64,000 nucleotides of DNA from Pocillopora verrucosa (lineage: Eukaryota > Cnidaria > Anthozoa > Scleractinia > Pocilloporidae). The stretch covers positions 3,871,244-3,935,243 of the forward strand of contig NC_089324.1 in the NCBI RefSeq assembly GCF_036669915.1, written 5' to 3'. Of the stretch, positions 21,837-34,500 are shown piece after piece. Position 1 is the stretch's first letter; every line of letters begins with the position of its first letter. A program made the translations under genes and the position numbers. The notes beneath the pieces are model-generated. The model ran no database searches. It was given only the letters and a program-made list of their open reading frames with translations, and was not told the DNA's origin.

Positions 21837-24800
21837 ATGGCCGAAGGAGGAGGTTGGCCGTGGTCCTCTCGCCGTCGAAGTCATCGAGAACGTAACGATA
21901 GAGAAGCGAAAGACAGCGACGATTTGGATCGCGACTTGTTGAGAGTTGTTCTAAGCGACTCAGAAGATTTTGTCCCTGAGGACGTCAAAAGCACTTCATC
22001 CGTTGCTTGCAGTTGTGCTTCAGATTTTCAAGAGGAACATTCCAGCTGCAATTCATCCAGTGAGAAAAGTTGTCCAAATTTGATCGATCTTGACCCAGAG
22101 CTGCCTTCGAATTCTCGTAGCTTACGATGGTTAGCGAAAAAAGTTTCTCGACGTAGAAGTTCAAAAGAATCTGCAAAAACTTCCGCTGATAAGAATCGTA
22201 AAAGTGACCGTGATGAAAATGGTCTAAGCTATCACGCTCGTTGTCTGCAAGAAGCGAAACGGGTGAGAGAGAAAGCTGAGTTGGAAGCTTTGCAACGGAG
22301 AACAAATCCTCAAGTGCGACGCCGGAGACCACTTAGTTTACTGGGTTCACGATCAGCTGGGAAAGATGGCGATGGCGGGTTTCAAGGTGCAAGGAGAAGA
22401 AGATTCTCGCTTTCGTGGGGGTTTCGAAGGGAAGATTCAAATACAGAAGTTGTGGGAGATGGCTATAATGCAGCAGTTCAAACCCTCCGATCCCCTTCAC
22501 TTCCTCGTGAGGCAAATCAAGACTGCAATCAATCCAATGCTATTAGCCTTGAAGAATTTGAACGAAGGCGAAAGGAAAAGGCTCGAATGAAAGCAGCCCA
22601 GCATAAATTGGAGTATTTCCTTATAAACGATATCGCATCTATCACGAATTGCCCGTGGTACTGGGGAAAAATTAATAGATTTGAGGCTGAAAAGGTGAGC
22701 TTCAATTTAATTAGCTAGATAATGGTGTATATTGGTACGATGTTATGAGGACTTATGCCAAGTAATAATGTCGACGGAGAAATATCCAACATAGGGGATT
22801 TTTTGAAAATCGTTATTTTGTTAGGGGCGACTTTCATTTGAAAACGCTTGTAAAATTATTGCTTGATATGAGAAAGTAAAAGGTTTTCAGGTAGATTTCG
22901 TTTTCTTGCTACTTAATCTTGTTACTTACTCTCATCTTTTGGAATAGAGCACTGTTTTGACTCGGCCAATGAAAGTGTATTAAGATACAGTTTTACGACG
23001 TGTTAGAAAAAAAAAAAAAACTCGAGTAAAATATTTACCCCAAAGTGCGGAAAAGGTTTCCCTAATTAACGTATTGATAAGATGTCTCTGATCTAGCTGC
23101 AATTTATCCTTTTGCCTCAATTAAAGATGTGAATATGGCACCTGTCAATTCTTGAGAGTCTAATCTAAATTTGTACAAAGTATTTTAAAAACAGGATGCG
23201 TTCATAATGTGCCTCTTAAATTTCATAATGTCATGAACTTTAAAAGGGTTTATCCTTGAGTCTGGAAAAAAATGAGATAGTTTCTTGAGAGTGTCAAAGG
23301 ATATTGAAATTTAAGCCTTTTATGGTAAAATACTTTTGTTCTGCATAAGAATGCATCTGTTATTCTGGCATAAAACAGAATTCAGAGACTGGTGTAGATA
23401 GAAAGAGCCTAAGGCACTTTATTTATATCAGATATTTGTTAATGGGAACTAAATGTTTTAATATATTGGGTTTTACAGGAGAGCAAACATAATTTTTTTC
23501 ATCATCGCATTAGCTATGTCCTCAAAATGTTCCTCATGGTAATTAAAGTGCTGATACGCATTGATTAAAACTACAAAAACTGCAAAAAAACAACTCGAGT
23601 GGGTGCCTTGCAATAGATGTTACTGAGAACTACTTCTCATAGATGTCATGTGTGGGTTGATTTTGGTCATCCGATTATTTTGTCAGTAAAGTTTGGCTCT
23701 GTGCCACTCCATTAATATACCTTATTATTCATATCAAGTTTAGAGCTGTGTATTCTCCAAAGTGTTCCCTATACATTTCCTATGGTTGTGATAAGGAGAA
23801 CTTGTATTTCAATTAGGGCTTCTATTGTTAGGAATCATCTCCTTTATTAAGAAAGATGTTTTTTCATCTTGTCACAAGTGTGGGACAAGAAAAGTAGTTT
23901 TGTCAAAAACAGTATACTATTGACATTGTTGATCCTAGCAGTATGCGGGACGTGTGTCATGTGAACTTCGTAATAGACCCCGCTCACCGAAGAGTCTTTG
24001 TGGCTCAGTGGTAGAGTATTGGAGCGCAAATCCGAAGGTTTGAGGTTTGATTCCTCATGAAGACTCAGAATTTTTCTTTGTCCCATGCTCGTGACAAGAC
24101 AAAAAACATCTTTCTTAGTTTTTTTCACTGAGCTCAAAACTTACCATCTCTACTTTTCTGTCATCTCCTTTATTCTCCTGACATTAATGCTTGATTCAAC
24201 AGGAATGCTGTAATAAGAATTTACATGCTAGTCACTCTTAGGAGTTAAAGGGTTAATTCTCGTTACCAGTCTGCATTTATGACTTCATGCAAACCGTCAC
24301 AGAAACCTGACAAGATTTAAGTAGTAACTAAAAAATTAAAAATTATTCCCTTGGACACTACACAAGGTATAATACATTTAGTTATCAATGAACAAAGAAG
24401 ACAAGGGATTATGGGAAAGATACAAGAGCCTCTTTATCTCATCATGCAAGAATTTCAACAACTTTTTCCATAAGGGGCTGTTGCTGATTTAATAGGTGGC
24501 TGTGCTTGTGAAAACACCTAAACATGAGAGCCTGTTTGCAAGCTAACAGACAGCAGTAAGTGGAGGTATAGGCTTCAGTACAGAAATTCTCCTTACTATC
24601 GGCCTTTCATTTCCTCCCATAGTAGTTCTGAGAATTTAGTGTTGCCGGCAAATCAAATTGTATACCTAAGTTGATATTTTTCTTTATTCTCATCACTTGT
24701 CAATGTGTTGTTTTTGTGACATAGGAAGGAGAAACTAGCTCTAGGTTGCCCATGGAGGTAAAGGGGTTTAATCCAGATTCTCAAATTTTTGCTTCAGGTG

Positions 24801-25262
24801 TTGGAAGGCCTTCCAGATGGAACTTTTCTGCTGCGTGATAGTGCACAATATCACTACCTGTTCTCTGTGAGTTTCCGCCGCTACTCTCGTACTTATCATG
24901 CACGGATTGAACAGTGGAAACATCGCTACAGCTTTGATAAACCTAGTGATTACTCCTTTCACTCCACAAGTGTTTGCCAGCTGTTACAGCATTACTCTCG
25001 AGCTGAGCAGTGCATGTACTATGAACCTCTTTTGCTAAAGCCATTGCATAGGAGGAATCCAGTTTCACTGCAAGATCTGTGCCGTGCAGTGATTAGCAGC
25101 CACACAACATTTCAAGGAGTCAGTGATCTTCCTCTGCCAAACACCCTTCAGATTTTCTTGAGAGAGTTTCATTACAAAGTTCCAGTGAAGAGGACTGAGG
25201 AGAAAAGTACCCAGACACTGGCACCAAGAAAGAGATTTAGCTTCTCATTCCATAGAGACTAG
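21837..25262 (+). CDS. SOCS4/5: SOCS4/SOCS5-type suppressor of cytokine signalling, 2 exons
   Basis: Exon 1 (21837-22694) ends EAEK|GTGAGC. Exon 2 (24798-25262) starts after TTGCTTCAG and continues in phase 0, giving 440 residues in total, the length of human SOCS4. Residues 1-270 are a long polar N-terminal extension rich in Ser, Arg and acidic runs. The SH2 domain starts at CPWYWG (about residue 272) and contains GTFLLRDS with the phosphotyrosine-binding Arg, FSVSFRR and HARIEQW. A C-terminal SOCS box (SLQDLCRAVI, LPLPNTLQIFLREFHY) would recruit Elongin B/C and a Cullin. The family terminates cytokine or growth-factor receptor signalling by ubiquitination. A single ancestral SOCS4/5 gene is expected outside vertebrates; which paralogue it matches better was not tested. 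Confidence 0.93.
23847..24135. repeat. tRNA-headed foldback SINE-like element
   Basis: The stretch from about 23995 reads TGGCTCAGTGGTAGAG ... GAGGTTTGATTCCTC, a tRNA-like D arm (A box) and T arm (B box with one change). The flanks form an inverted repeat (AAAGATGTTTTTTCATCTTG near 23853 and CAAGACAAAAAACATCTTTC near 24096). Not a usable tRNA: acceptor pairing is absent. Lies in the SOCS intron. Confidence 0.55.
24577..24770 (+). repeat. TTAA MITE family A, diverged copy
   Basis: AATTCTCCTTACTATCGGCC, GAGAATTTAGTGTTG and CTTTATTCTCATCACTTGTC blocks, ending GGAGGTAAAGGGG directly before SOCS exon 2. Confidence 0.6.
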
Positions 25263-27418
25263 GTTCTAACTTAATCCTAAAGTCCCTAACATCAGTTTGC
25301 ATATTCTCCATACTGTTCTTTACACATTTCATTTGGTACTGACCAGGAGAATTTTTTTAACACATAAGATCTTTTCCCTAATGACTTTAGCATTCAATTC
25401 AGCAGTGATGTTCTTGTGAGAAAATAGATGCCTATCACTCTTTGAGGTTAAAGGGTTCTGTTGGATTGAAAAAAAATCAGAATAAATTAGCAGCAAAGAC
25501 TGCCAGTAAGGAAATTTTCATTTAACCATACTCTTTAACATGCTTTTGTTGGTTAAACCGGTCAATTCTAGAATTTTAATGTAGAATCAATGGAATTCTG
25601 GGGGTAATAACATGAGGACATTATTCTCTGAGCTCAAATTTTTTAAATCATATTTTCTTATTTTATCATATCCATCATGAATTTTTCATGGCATTGAGGA
25701 AATAATACTAATGATATTTGCATGACACACTATCTTTGATCAGAGATACTTTTTCTTTGGCAAAGCTAGTTTTTGTTTTTACTGTTCTATCATTTCCTAG
25801 GAGTTCTTTTGAGTGCTGCTTGGAGGGAGTTAATGATTCTCAGATCTTTTGTTTAAATATTGAATCAATCAAAAAAAAAATTATATGATAAGTGTCAGGT
25901 ACATATGAATTTATACTCTATTTTAAAGATAATTGTTAAAAATAAATCTTATAACCCAGTTTATGACATGAATGATTTGAAACAAAAAAATTGCTCTGGT
26001 AAAATTCAAGAGCTTAATTATCCCTGTTTTGTTTCTATGAATATTTGGACACCAATATTACATTTACAAAACAATTTACAATTTAGTTGAAAATATAGCA
26101 AAGTGTATGTTAAACTATGAACTTTAAAATGTTTTGAGAGAATTTGTTAATGTTTTTGGTCATGTAGCACTTAGATTTTTTTTACATGCTTTACATATTT
26201 GCCTTATTTACACTCCTTAATCCAAATGATTACTTTGAGTCTAAAATCAGACAATTTAGCTATTGAGCAGTACTTTCTAGAAGTGCTATTGTAGAATATG
26301 TTGTAAAGAGTGGGTGTAACTTAAAATTCGCAGTTCAAAACCTTGGTGTTTCACATTGAGATGACTGCTACAGGACTTACCATTGTCCTCTATATTGGGA
26401 AGACACATACAAAACTTATCAAAAACTGTTCTTTGGAATGCTTATGTGGAAAACTTCCCTGTGGAAGAACTGCTCAAAAGCTTTTTGTTGTGATGTTTGC
26501 AATTTCCCTTTTGGGGCTTTATCTAGCAAAAACTGTATTTATTTTTAGTTGCAATTATTTTTCTCTTTATGGCTGATTTTCAGTCCACTTACTATATTCT
26601 GAAGTGCAAATATTTATGTTAGTCATTTATTTTTGAGTGAACAAAGAGGTGGAAGAGTAGAGGTTTCCGTTGTGAACTTGATTCTCAGGCAATGAGACAT
26701 GGCTGTTGATCTCAATTGATATTTGGGATTTAAATTTTGAAGTCATTCAAACTTAAAAGAAGCAAAAAATACTACTGCGCATTATTTAGAAAAGTGCAGA
26801 GATGCAGGAATGAGTCAATTTTGCCACAAACTTATCACTGGCACCTTTGACAAGCATATCAGAGATTCCTCACAGTTAGTTATTTTTAGCATATTAGCTA
26901 TATACATTTGTTAGATAGTGTTATCCCAAAGGGTTAATTTAAATTATTAAATGAAATTTTTTAAATTATGCACTTGTTGTCTCATTAACATTTTCAGTTT
27001 ACTTCTCCCTGGCTTCTACAGAAGGATCTCTTGGTGGGGGAAGTGGAGGGGGGGGGAATAATGATGGAGGAGTGCCTCCTAGCCATCCCTGCCGTGCTAG
27101 CTCACGACCCACCAGCTCTCAAAATCCTTCACCAAGAAGTTGATGAAGCAATATAATGAAGATGAAATCCATTCCATATACCTCAGCGTTTGTTAGACGC
27201 GTTTTGTACTGTTCAAAACTTCAATAATCGCTGGCAAGTGAGCCTTCTCAAAACTCCTCAGGAGGATGGGGCCAGGAGTAATTGCGAAGCTTCACTTTTT
27301 CCTTACCAGGCTCTTTCATCTTTCAATATGGCGGAGGAGACGGATACGTAACGCGAGCGGCGGATATACCGAGCAGCAAGTGAAAGTGATTCTGCGTTGC
27401 AGTAACACAGATTGAAAA
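25263..27418. other. SOCS 3' UTR and spacer
   Basis: Begins with a reverse family B MITE (25284-25455). The rest is very AT-rich, with AATAAA-like words near 25477 and 25937. A candidate acceptor TTCTACAG near 27020 is followed by an open Gly-rich frame (GSLGGGSGGGGNNDGGV...) that ends at a TGA near 27142. It could be an alternative terminal exon but I found no partner exon. Confidence 0.45.
25284..25455 (-). repeat. TTAA MITE family B
   Basis: Reverse copy: CCCTAACATCAGTTTGCATA ... TTTGAGGTTAAAGGGTT, immediately downstream of the SOCS stop codon and so probably inside its 3' UTR. Confidence 0.7.
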
Positions 27419-28106
27419 ATGGCTCCAATGTATGAATCGGGAATGCGAATGGTCGCTATTGGATGGTAAGGAATTGTAATGTGTCGGTATATCTCAGCTA
27501 ACGATCGTATGATCCATTTTCTCTTCACTCCATTAGGGTCTGTTTTTGAATCGAACATCTTAAATTCGCAGTGTGGTTTTACTGATAATTTCATTCGGAA
27601 ACAAAGTTTCTCAAAATTTAGTGCTAGGGTGTAAAGTAGTCCACGTCCCAACCCCATTTGGAGCTTAGGGGACCCTGCTATAGAACTTACACCCCAATAG
27701 TGACAAGCATTTAATTTTTCCTCCTAATATCACCGCTGAATGAATCATTAAGGTCATGAGAATAAAGAAAACAATTACCAACCAATGAAGTTTTTGATCG
27801 TGAAACAAATTCTCCTTATCAATACTATAGGAAATGTATAAAGAATATTATGAAGAATATGTATTTTGAAGTTAGGACATAAAGAGTCAACTAAACGATG
27901 TACTTTCACAGAAATTAAGGAGAATTTTAGTTGATCAACATGACGTTTTTCTATTGTTAATTTTTTTAAGGGTGGTGATAGTCACAAGTGGAATCTCGTC
28001 CTTTATTTTCCTCAAGAGATATGTAGACAGAAAGAGACTTGAACTAATCAAAGCAAAACAAAGGGAAAGAATGTTAGGGGCATCAAAGGAATCCAAAGGA
28101 GAGTGA
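27419..28106 (+). CDS. small single-pass membrane protein, 60 residues, 2 exons
   Basis: Exon 1 is 27419-27465 (ending GGATG|GTAAGG) and exon 2 is 27971-28106 (after a T-rich tract and TTTAAG). The split codon TG|G restores Trp and the frame stays open to TGA, 61 codons in all. It has a short N-terminal segment (MAPMYESGM), a hydrophobic helix of about 18 residues (MVAIGWVVIVTSGISSFIF) and then a basic tail (KRYVDRKRLELIKAKQRER). This topology resembles small mitochondrial inner-membrane or assembly proteins, and a DUF4748-like family is a guess from memory only. Its 3' end converges on AAMP. A polyadenylation signal AATAAA lies at 28239-28244. The gene call rests on splice sites plus composition, so confidence is moderate. 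Confidence 0.6.
27688..27893 (+). repeat. TTAA MITE family B
   Basis: TTTTTCCTCCTAATATCACC, TTAAGGTCATGAGAATAAAG and GAAACAAATTCTCCTTATCA blocks; lies in the intron of the small membrane-protein gene. Confidence 0.65.
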
Positions 28107-28238
28107 GAAGTGGGAAGAGATAGCAGTTTAATGCCAAAGAAACACAGAGTGGAAAAAGATTGGAATGATACCAGCAAAAGCCCTCTTCATGGGCCTTTCC
28201 AAGTCAAAGTCATCACTTCACTCTGTCCATTACAGCAG

Positions 28239-28244
28239 AATAAA
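28239..28244 (+). promoter_or_regulatory. candidate polyadenylation signal of the small membrane-protein gene
   Basis: AATAAA 133 bp after the TGA at 28104-28106. Confidence 0.5.
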
Positions 28245-28570
28245 GAGACTTAACCTTATAACTCTCAAGATCAGATTGTTAATTCTCCCCTTTAGCTGTT
28301 ACACATTTTCTTGTAAATTAGTAAAGAGAATTTGGTGTTAGATCAAGTTAAAAACTTATACCTTATATTTAAATCCTTGTGTCAAAATCTTTAATTTCTA
28401 TCTCTTCAGTAGTTTTTAGTCTTTACCAACCAATTGAGGGTGTCTTTTTGGTATTAGTTTGTGATTTTTACCTTGCAGTAACAAACCTTAGGACAAAGAG
28501 GTGATAATTAATATGTTTTTATTGGTGACAATTTAATTTTACAACTCCTCTGGGATGAAGCTAACTTTTG

Positions 28571-31500
28571 TCATCTTCCAGGTGTTTGTACTGTGAACAC
28601 TCTTGCTGTACTATCCCCTGATCCTGTTAATAAAAAGCTCCCATCTCTGCAAAATAGAGAGTTAAATTATATGTCATCAATTTTTGAAAGCATCACAGAC
28701 TTACACGTCCAACATTTCAATCCTTATGAACTCAATCAAGCACTTCATTCATAATTTTTCAACATGAAAAGTGTTAGGGGTTAGTGAGTGTTTTTTACCA
28801 CTTATCTCTTTAACTCCCAGATCAAATTTCTAATTCTCCTCACTGTCAACGATAGAATTCTTATAATGTTAGTTCAGAGAATTTAGTATTGGATCAACCA
28901 ATTATCCCTAAATTGATATTCTTTATTCTCATCAGTTATCTGGTTGATATTGTATTGATATTGTAAGGAGAAATTCTGTCTTGATCACTCATGGGAGTTA
29001 AAGGGTTAAGAGTACCAAAATGGTATTTATCCAAAGAGTATCAATTCAATACCAAGCAGACAAGTGATGCAAATGGAGAAAAACATGAATTAGGGTATCA
29101 TTAGTTGGTCAAATACCAAATTCTCCACACTAGCATTACAAGAAAATAATGGCAGAAAATGAGGAGAATTACTAATAAAATTCTGGGAGTTAAAGAGTTA
29201 AGAAATTTTCTATTCTAAAGAGCTGCAGTATTAATTGACCAGGAAAAAGGAAAAAAACTTTGGATTTCAGCGAAAAGTCAATTTTCTGTTCTATAGCAGT
29301 CAGACGTTCTAACCAAGAATAAAGGAAATGATCACCAATTAAAGATGTTCTGATTTGATTGTTAAACAAATTCTCCATGTCAGCACCTTGGGAAGTGTAC
29401 AGAAAACAGTACGGCGAAAATGCACACTGTTGTTAGGGTATAAAGATGTAACTTTTTGGGGTGAACTGATTTCAACTACGTCCATATAAGTTATAACCCA
29501 AGAGCAAAGTTTGCAAATCTGTCAAAATAATCTTACATTATTGACTATGTGACATAGATGTTAAGGAAGGGTCTACGGAAACATGATGTGTAAAACAAAG
29601 AGATCGTAGTACTTGGCCACAGCAAGATCCAGTATTTCCCCATTGTGACCATACCACTCTCGTTCACAATTTCCTGATCGACTGTCCCATAGACGCACCA
29701 CACCATCCAGACATCCAGTATATATTAGAGGTGTTGCAGCATCCCACTTCAATCGCACTATCCCTCCCTAAAGGTGCAAATAAAGCTTAATATGTTTTAA
29801 AAATCAAGACAAGCTCACCCACTTTAGGGTTATATCTCGAGAAAATACCAAATTCTCCTGTCTCAATTACAATGAAATGTATGGCTGTCAGTAGGGAGAA
29901 TTACTGATTGGAGTTTTGGAGTAAAAGGATAAAAATTCTTTGAACTCACCGGATGTTTACACTCCTGACGAAGCCTGTATGATGACAAATCCCACACCCC
30001 AAGGATCCCACTTAATGATGCTGTTGCTAGCATGGGTTGCCTGTGGACAAGTCATGATAAACACAAAATAAAGCACTGAAAAACAACTTGCGATAATCAA
30101 TGCCTTCTCTGGCATGGAGGTGGCAAAGAGTTATACATGCACATGATTAAGACCAAAATTAATGTCAAGTGAATTTTAAAGAAACTGTCCCTTTTAAATT
30201 CGTAACATGAAATACTGTGAGACGAAGTATAATGTGACGCATTGGTTTTTGTAAATTTGTGTGAGAAATGGGATTAAGACCCCCCCCCCCCCACTCTACT
30301 CAGCTACTCTCTATCAAGTTATAAATAAATTTTGAATTGCCTTAAAGAAAGGTAATAATAGAAATGATGATGACAACTTTGACAAAGACTGCCTCAATCA
30401 CCACAGTGACAGCAACAGTCAATCCAATCCCTCAATAACATATTTTGAGGTTCAAGTGGTTATACGTTGCTTCTGTCAAATCTCGAATCAGTACTTCCAA
30501 GAAATGAATTCATACTTTTGATAATTCAAATTCTTACTGAGGAGAGAATCCAACAGCTTCAATAGATGGAGGTGGGTCACTGTCATTCTCGGATTGAAAA
30601 CCTGCAGCCAAAGTACTCAGTACCTGAGGAAAAAAAAAAGATTGACGAAATAATTAGATCAAAGAAAACAACAAGGCAAACAAAAACAGCCCCATTTTAC
30701 AGGCTACTCTTAGCAGCAAGGTATACAGTCACCTATAAGCAATTAAAGGCTGGCTTACTGGTATCTTACTGAAAAGTCTGTAGCCAAAGTCAAAAAGCTG
30801 TGTTCTTAACAAGATCTTAACCTCTCATGGTGCTTCCAGGGCTGTCAATGAGTATACATGACATGCAGTATGTATGTAATGAATATAAAAGAGGAAGGCA
30901 AATTACAATTTTAAGAGAGCCAGGTTAGTATAGATACCATGTTGTTTCACTAGATTACATGCAAAACTGGACACTATTCAGTTCAAATACCACAGGTATT
31001 ATACAAACCTTGCATAAACCTTCAAGAAAATGTTGAATGGAATCAATCCACACATCTTTACCAATTACTTGTAATTTATGCATTCAATTCCATTCATAAC
31101 TAGGAAATGGCCATTGTACAAAATTTCTTCCAGGGTATTTTTAAGCAATCCTAAAAATATTTAAAACCATTTGAAGGATTACTCATCAACAGCTATGTAA
31201 ACCCTTTAACTCCCAAGATCTCATTTAGTAATTCTCCTTACTGTCTGCCATACAATTCTTATGATGTCCATTTGGAGAATTTGGTATTGGATCTACTAAT
31301 AGTCCCTTAATTTACATTTTACTTTATTCTCATCACTCCTATGCTTAATATTGTATTGATATTGTAAGGAGAACTTCTCTTTTAGTCACTTATGGGAGGT
31401 AAAGGGTTAAAACAAGGAGCAAGAAACTGTGTTAAACCCTTGAGCCTTTTAACTATGTCTTATGTAATATACAGAAAAAGAAGAAACACTCAAGACTTTT

Positions 31501-34500
31501 TTACCTTCCCACTGTTTGTGTTGACTATTTTGACAGTGGAGTCTTCTGATCCTGTTGCCACAAGAACATTATCTCTATGTCCATCTATACATGTTACAGA
31601 GCCCTGGTGAGCTGTGCCATCTATAACAAGAAACTGAACAAGTTGTTTGCCTGCTAAACTTATTACTCAAATTAAAAAGGCTTTAACTTAAGAATAAAGG
31701 GGGTAAGTAACTGTGGTGCTGCGTCGGTGGGAGAGTATAACAGGGTAATTTAGTATTAACAACTGAGTTAATAAGTAAATTGGCCACTGCAAAGAGTTTA
31801 AAAGCTGACATTTTGAGTGTTAGCCCTTTGTCAGAGTGAAACATTTAACTTAGACTATTGCAAATCACAATCTATACTTTTCTGTATGACTGCAAAATAT
31901 TTCTATTTATCCCATCCATATTGACCTTACTTTAATAAATCTACAATTTCAAATGGTTAAATGAATTACAATAAACATACTATACATCAATTGCACCAAA
32001 TTTACAATCTAAAACTCACAATAGATCTGAAGCAAAATATTGTCAATCAATGTTTCATATCACAATACTTGATTAGTCTTAAATTCCATAAAAATAACTC
32101 TTGTGTCCACAAGTAAAGCCTTTTCCAACATATGATCCAGGCCACCAATCTCTATTATAAACATTTCACTCCTGAGATCTAAATATCAATTCTCCTCACT
32201 TTCTGCCATACATTTATGATAATTTTAGGTCTGAGAATTTGGTTTTGGATCAAACACTATCCCCTATAATTGATGCTTTTCTTTCTCCTCATCACCTTTG
32301 TGCTTGAAAATATAATGACATTGTGTGGAAAAATTCCTTCTTGGTCATTCCATACAGTGACAGGGTTTGGCCAATTGCCCCTTAAGAGTGACTAGAAACT
32401 AGTTTCTCCTCACCCTCTCACCCCTGAATTAAACATCATGGTCGTGAGAATGAAGGGAATGATCACTGACTAAAGAAGCTTTTGATTGTAATACCAATTA
32501 GGAAATGTAGAGAGAATATGTATGGAAAATATGCGTCCTGAAGTTAAGGTATTAAGTTAGGGTAAAGTAGACAGCAATAAGCACATAGAAGTTTTTATCT
32601 GTGTCTCTCTAAGCTAGGACCTTCTCAATCAACCTGTGCATCAATGAAAAATGTCCCTGAAACAAGTACCTCGGATTTTTACCTGATAAATGAAAAGTAT
32701 GCATTCCTTGTCGTAAGTCCCAGAGTTTCAAAGTTCCATCCTCATATCCAACACTTGCTCTCTTACCTATTACAAATTTCCAACAAAACTTGAAGCATTA
32801 CAATTATTTCATCGTTGAAAAAGCCAAATAATGATTATCTCAAAAAGTTTGAACACTAGAGCAGAATTTTTGATTCTTGGAAATCACAATTCTGTTCTTT
32901 TGCAATACCTTGTGAATGGTTTAATCTATAGTGTTTCATCAGGAGAAAGTTAAATTGTTCTTGAGGTCCAAAGGTTGACAAAAAAAGAGCTTAGTTATTG
33001 GCCACCAGACAAGTCAAACACAGCACATTTCAACAGAAAAAGAGCTAATTAAAAGAACAAACTGCTCAAGGTGTGGAGAGATGAGTGAAAAAGTAAATCT
33101 TGTTTTAAGTTCTGAATCTAATCGGTAAACAAAAAGGCAATTCAAAGGAAAATCAAAGCAATCCCAGATTACTGCTGACCAATGCTAAACTGGAATTGCT
33201 CTGGTTAATTTTCTTTACCATCTTTCATGAACATCCCACATGTTGATCGGCATCCATGACCTTGGAATGTCTTGCAATCTGAGCTTGGAATTTTCCACAT
33301 CCACACATTACCATCTGCTGTCCCGGCTAGGAGCACATTTGCCTCATTGTGCCATTCTAGCCACTGAAAATTTACATCAAGACAATTATTGGAAAAACAA
33401 CTTCAAAGGAATTCTCACAGTGGTTGAAATGACACAAAAAATGTGGATGAATCAGTTGATCAATGCAAGGAAGGATGGGCAGATGGGTAGGTGAGTGGAT
33501 ATATAGAAGGATGGACAGATGAACAGACAGACAGACTGACGCATGGATTGAAAGGAAACTGACAGAAGTACAAACAGACAGAGACAGACAGCCTGGCTGA
33601 CTAACTGACTGGCTAACAGACAGATGGACAGGGGACAGACAGACAGATAAACAAACAAAAAGACAGACAGACAGACTGACTGACTGGATGTTTACAAAAA
33701 TGCCAGCTTGCCCTGATTCATAAGTTATTGGGAGTTTGCACTGTTAAGAAAAGTTTGGACAGTTTTTCACAAGGTGGCCATAGGTAAAAATGAACTTCAA
33801 CAACAAACAAATTTTTGACAACCTGACATCGACACTTCAACATTTTAGTTTAGTTACTATTAAAAGCAATTTTTCCAATCACTTTTTTTTATTTAAAAAA
33901 TAAGTAGCATTAATGGTAGCTTGTTCTAAAAAGTTTAGTCAATTATAACATCATATACCTCTCACCTCTAGGTCTGTTGCCTCAAAGCTCCAAACTTCCT
34001 TTTTTGTAGCAACATCCCAGACAATAATGAAGCCACTCATATCACCAGTGGCAACAAATTTCCCATCGTGACTGAAAGCTGTGCATGTCACAGAATCTTT
34101 ATGACCTTGTGAAAATAAAATTAAGAAAAAAGATATCATAATGCTATACACTAAGTAAATTTAAAAATCCAATTAATTAGGGCAATAAAACTGTCTTTAA
34201 ATCACTGTTAAGCACTCTAACAACATGAAATCATTAACAAGAAATTATGTCTTTGCTCAACCAAGCAATGTGAATGAAGCCACAGGTATGTTTGGTCTTT
34301 TTAAGGTTTAGTCCAGAATATAGGATACAAAACTAACTTCATTTCTAAAGGTTGCTGTGGGTAAACTTAACTTTAGACAAGTGTTAGAGGTACATACTGA
34401 GTTAGTAATTTATAGAGGAGCATGCCAAAACCTTTCCCAAAAAAAGACAGATAAAGTAATGAGACTAAGTTTAAAATTATAGTCTAAGAATAGCTTTATG

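Noticed and set aside
23995-24065. tRNA gene in the SOCS intron
   Set aside because: D and T arms are recognisable but the acceptor stem does not pair and the B box is altered.
26343-26576. Hydrophobic 77-codon ORF downstream of SOCS
   Set aside because: Lies in an AT-rich 3' region, with no homology signal, no splice support and no Kozak-like context.
33452-33658. Cys-rich small protein on the minus strand
   Set aside because: The frame is produced by the GACA/GACT microsatellite (alternating Cys/Leu/Ser codons) inside an AAMP intron.
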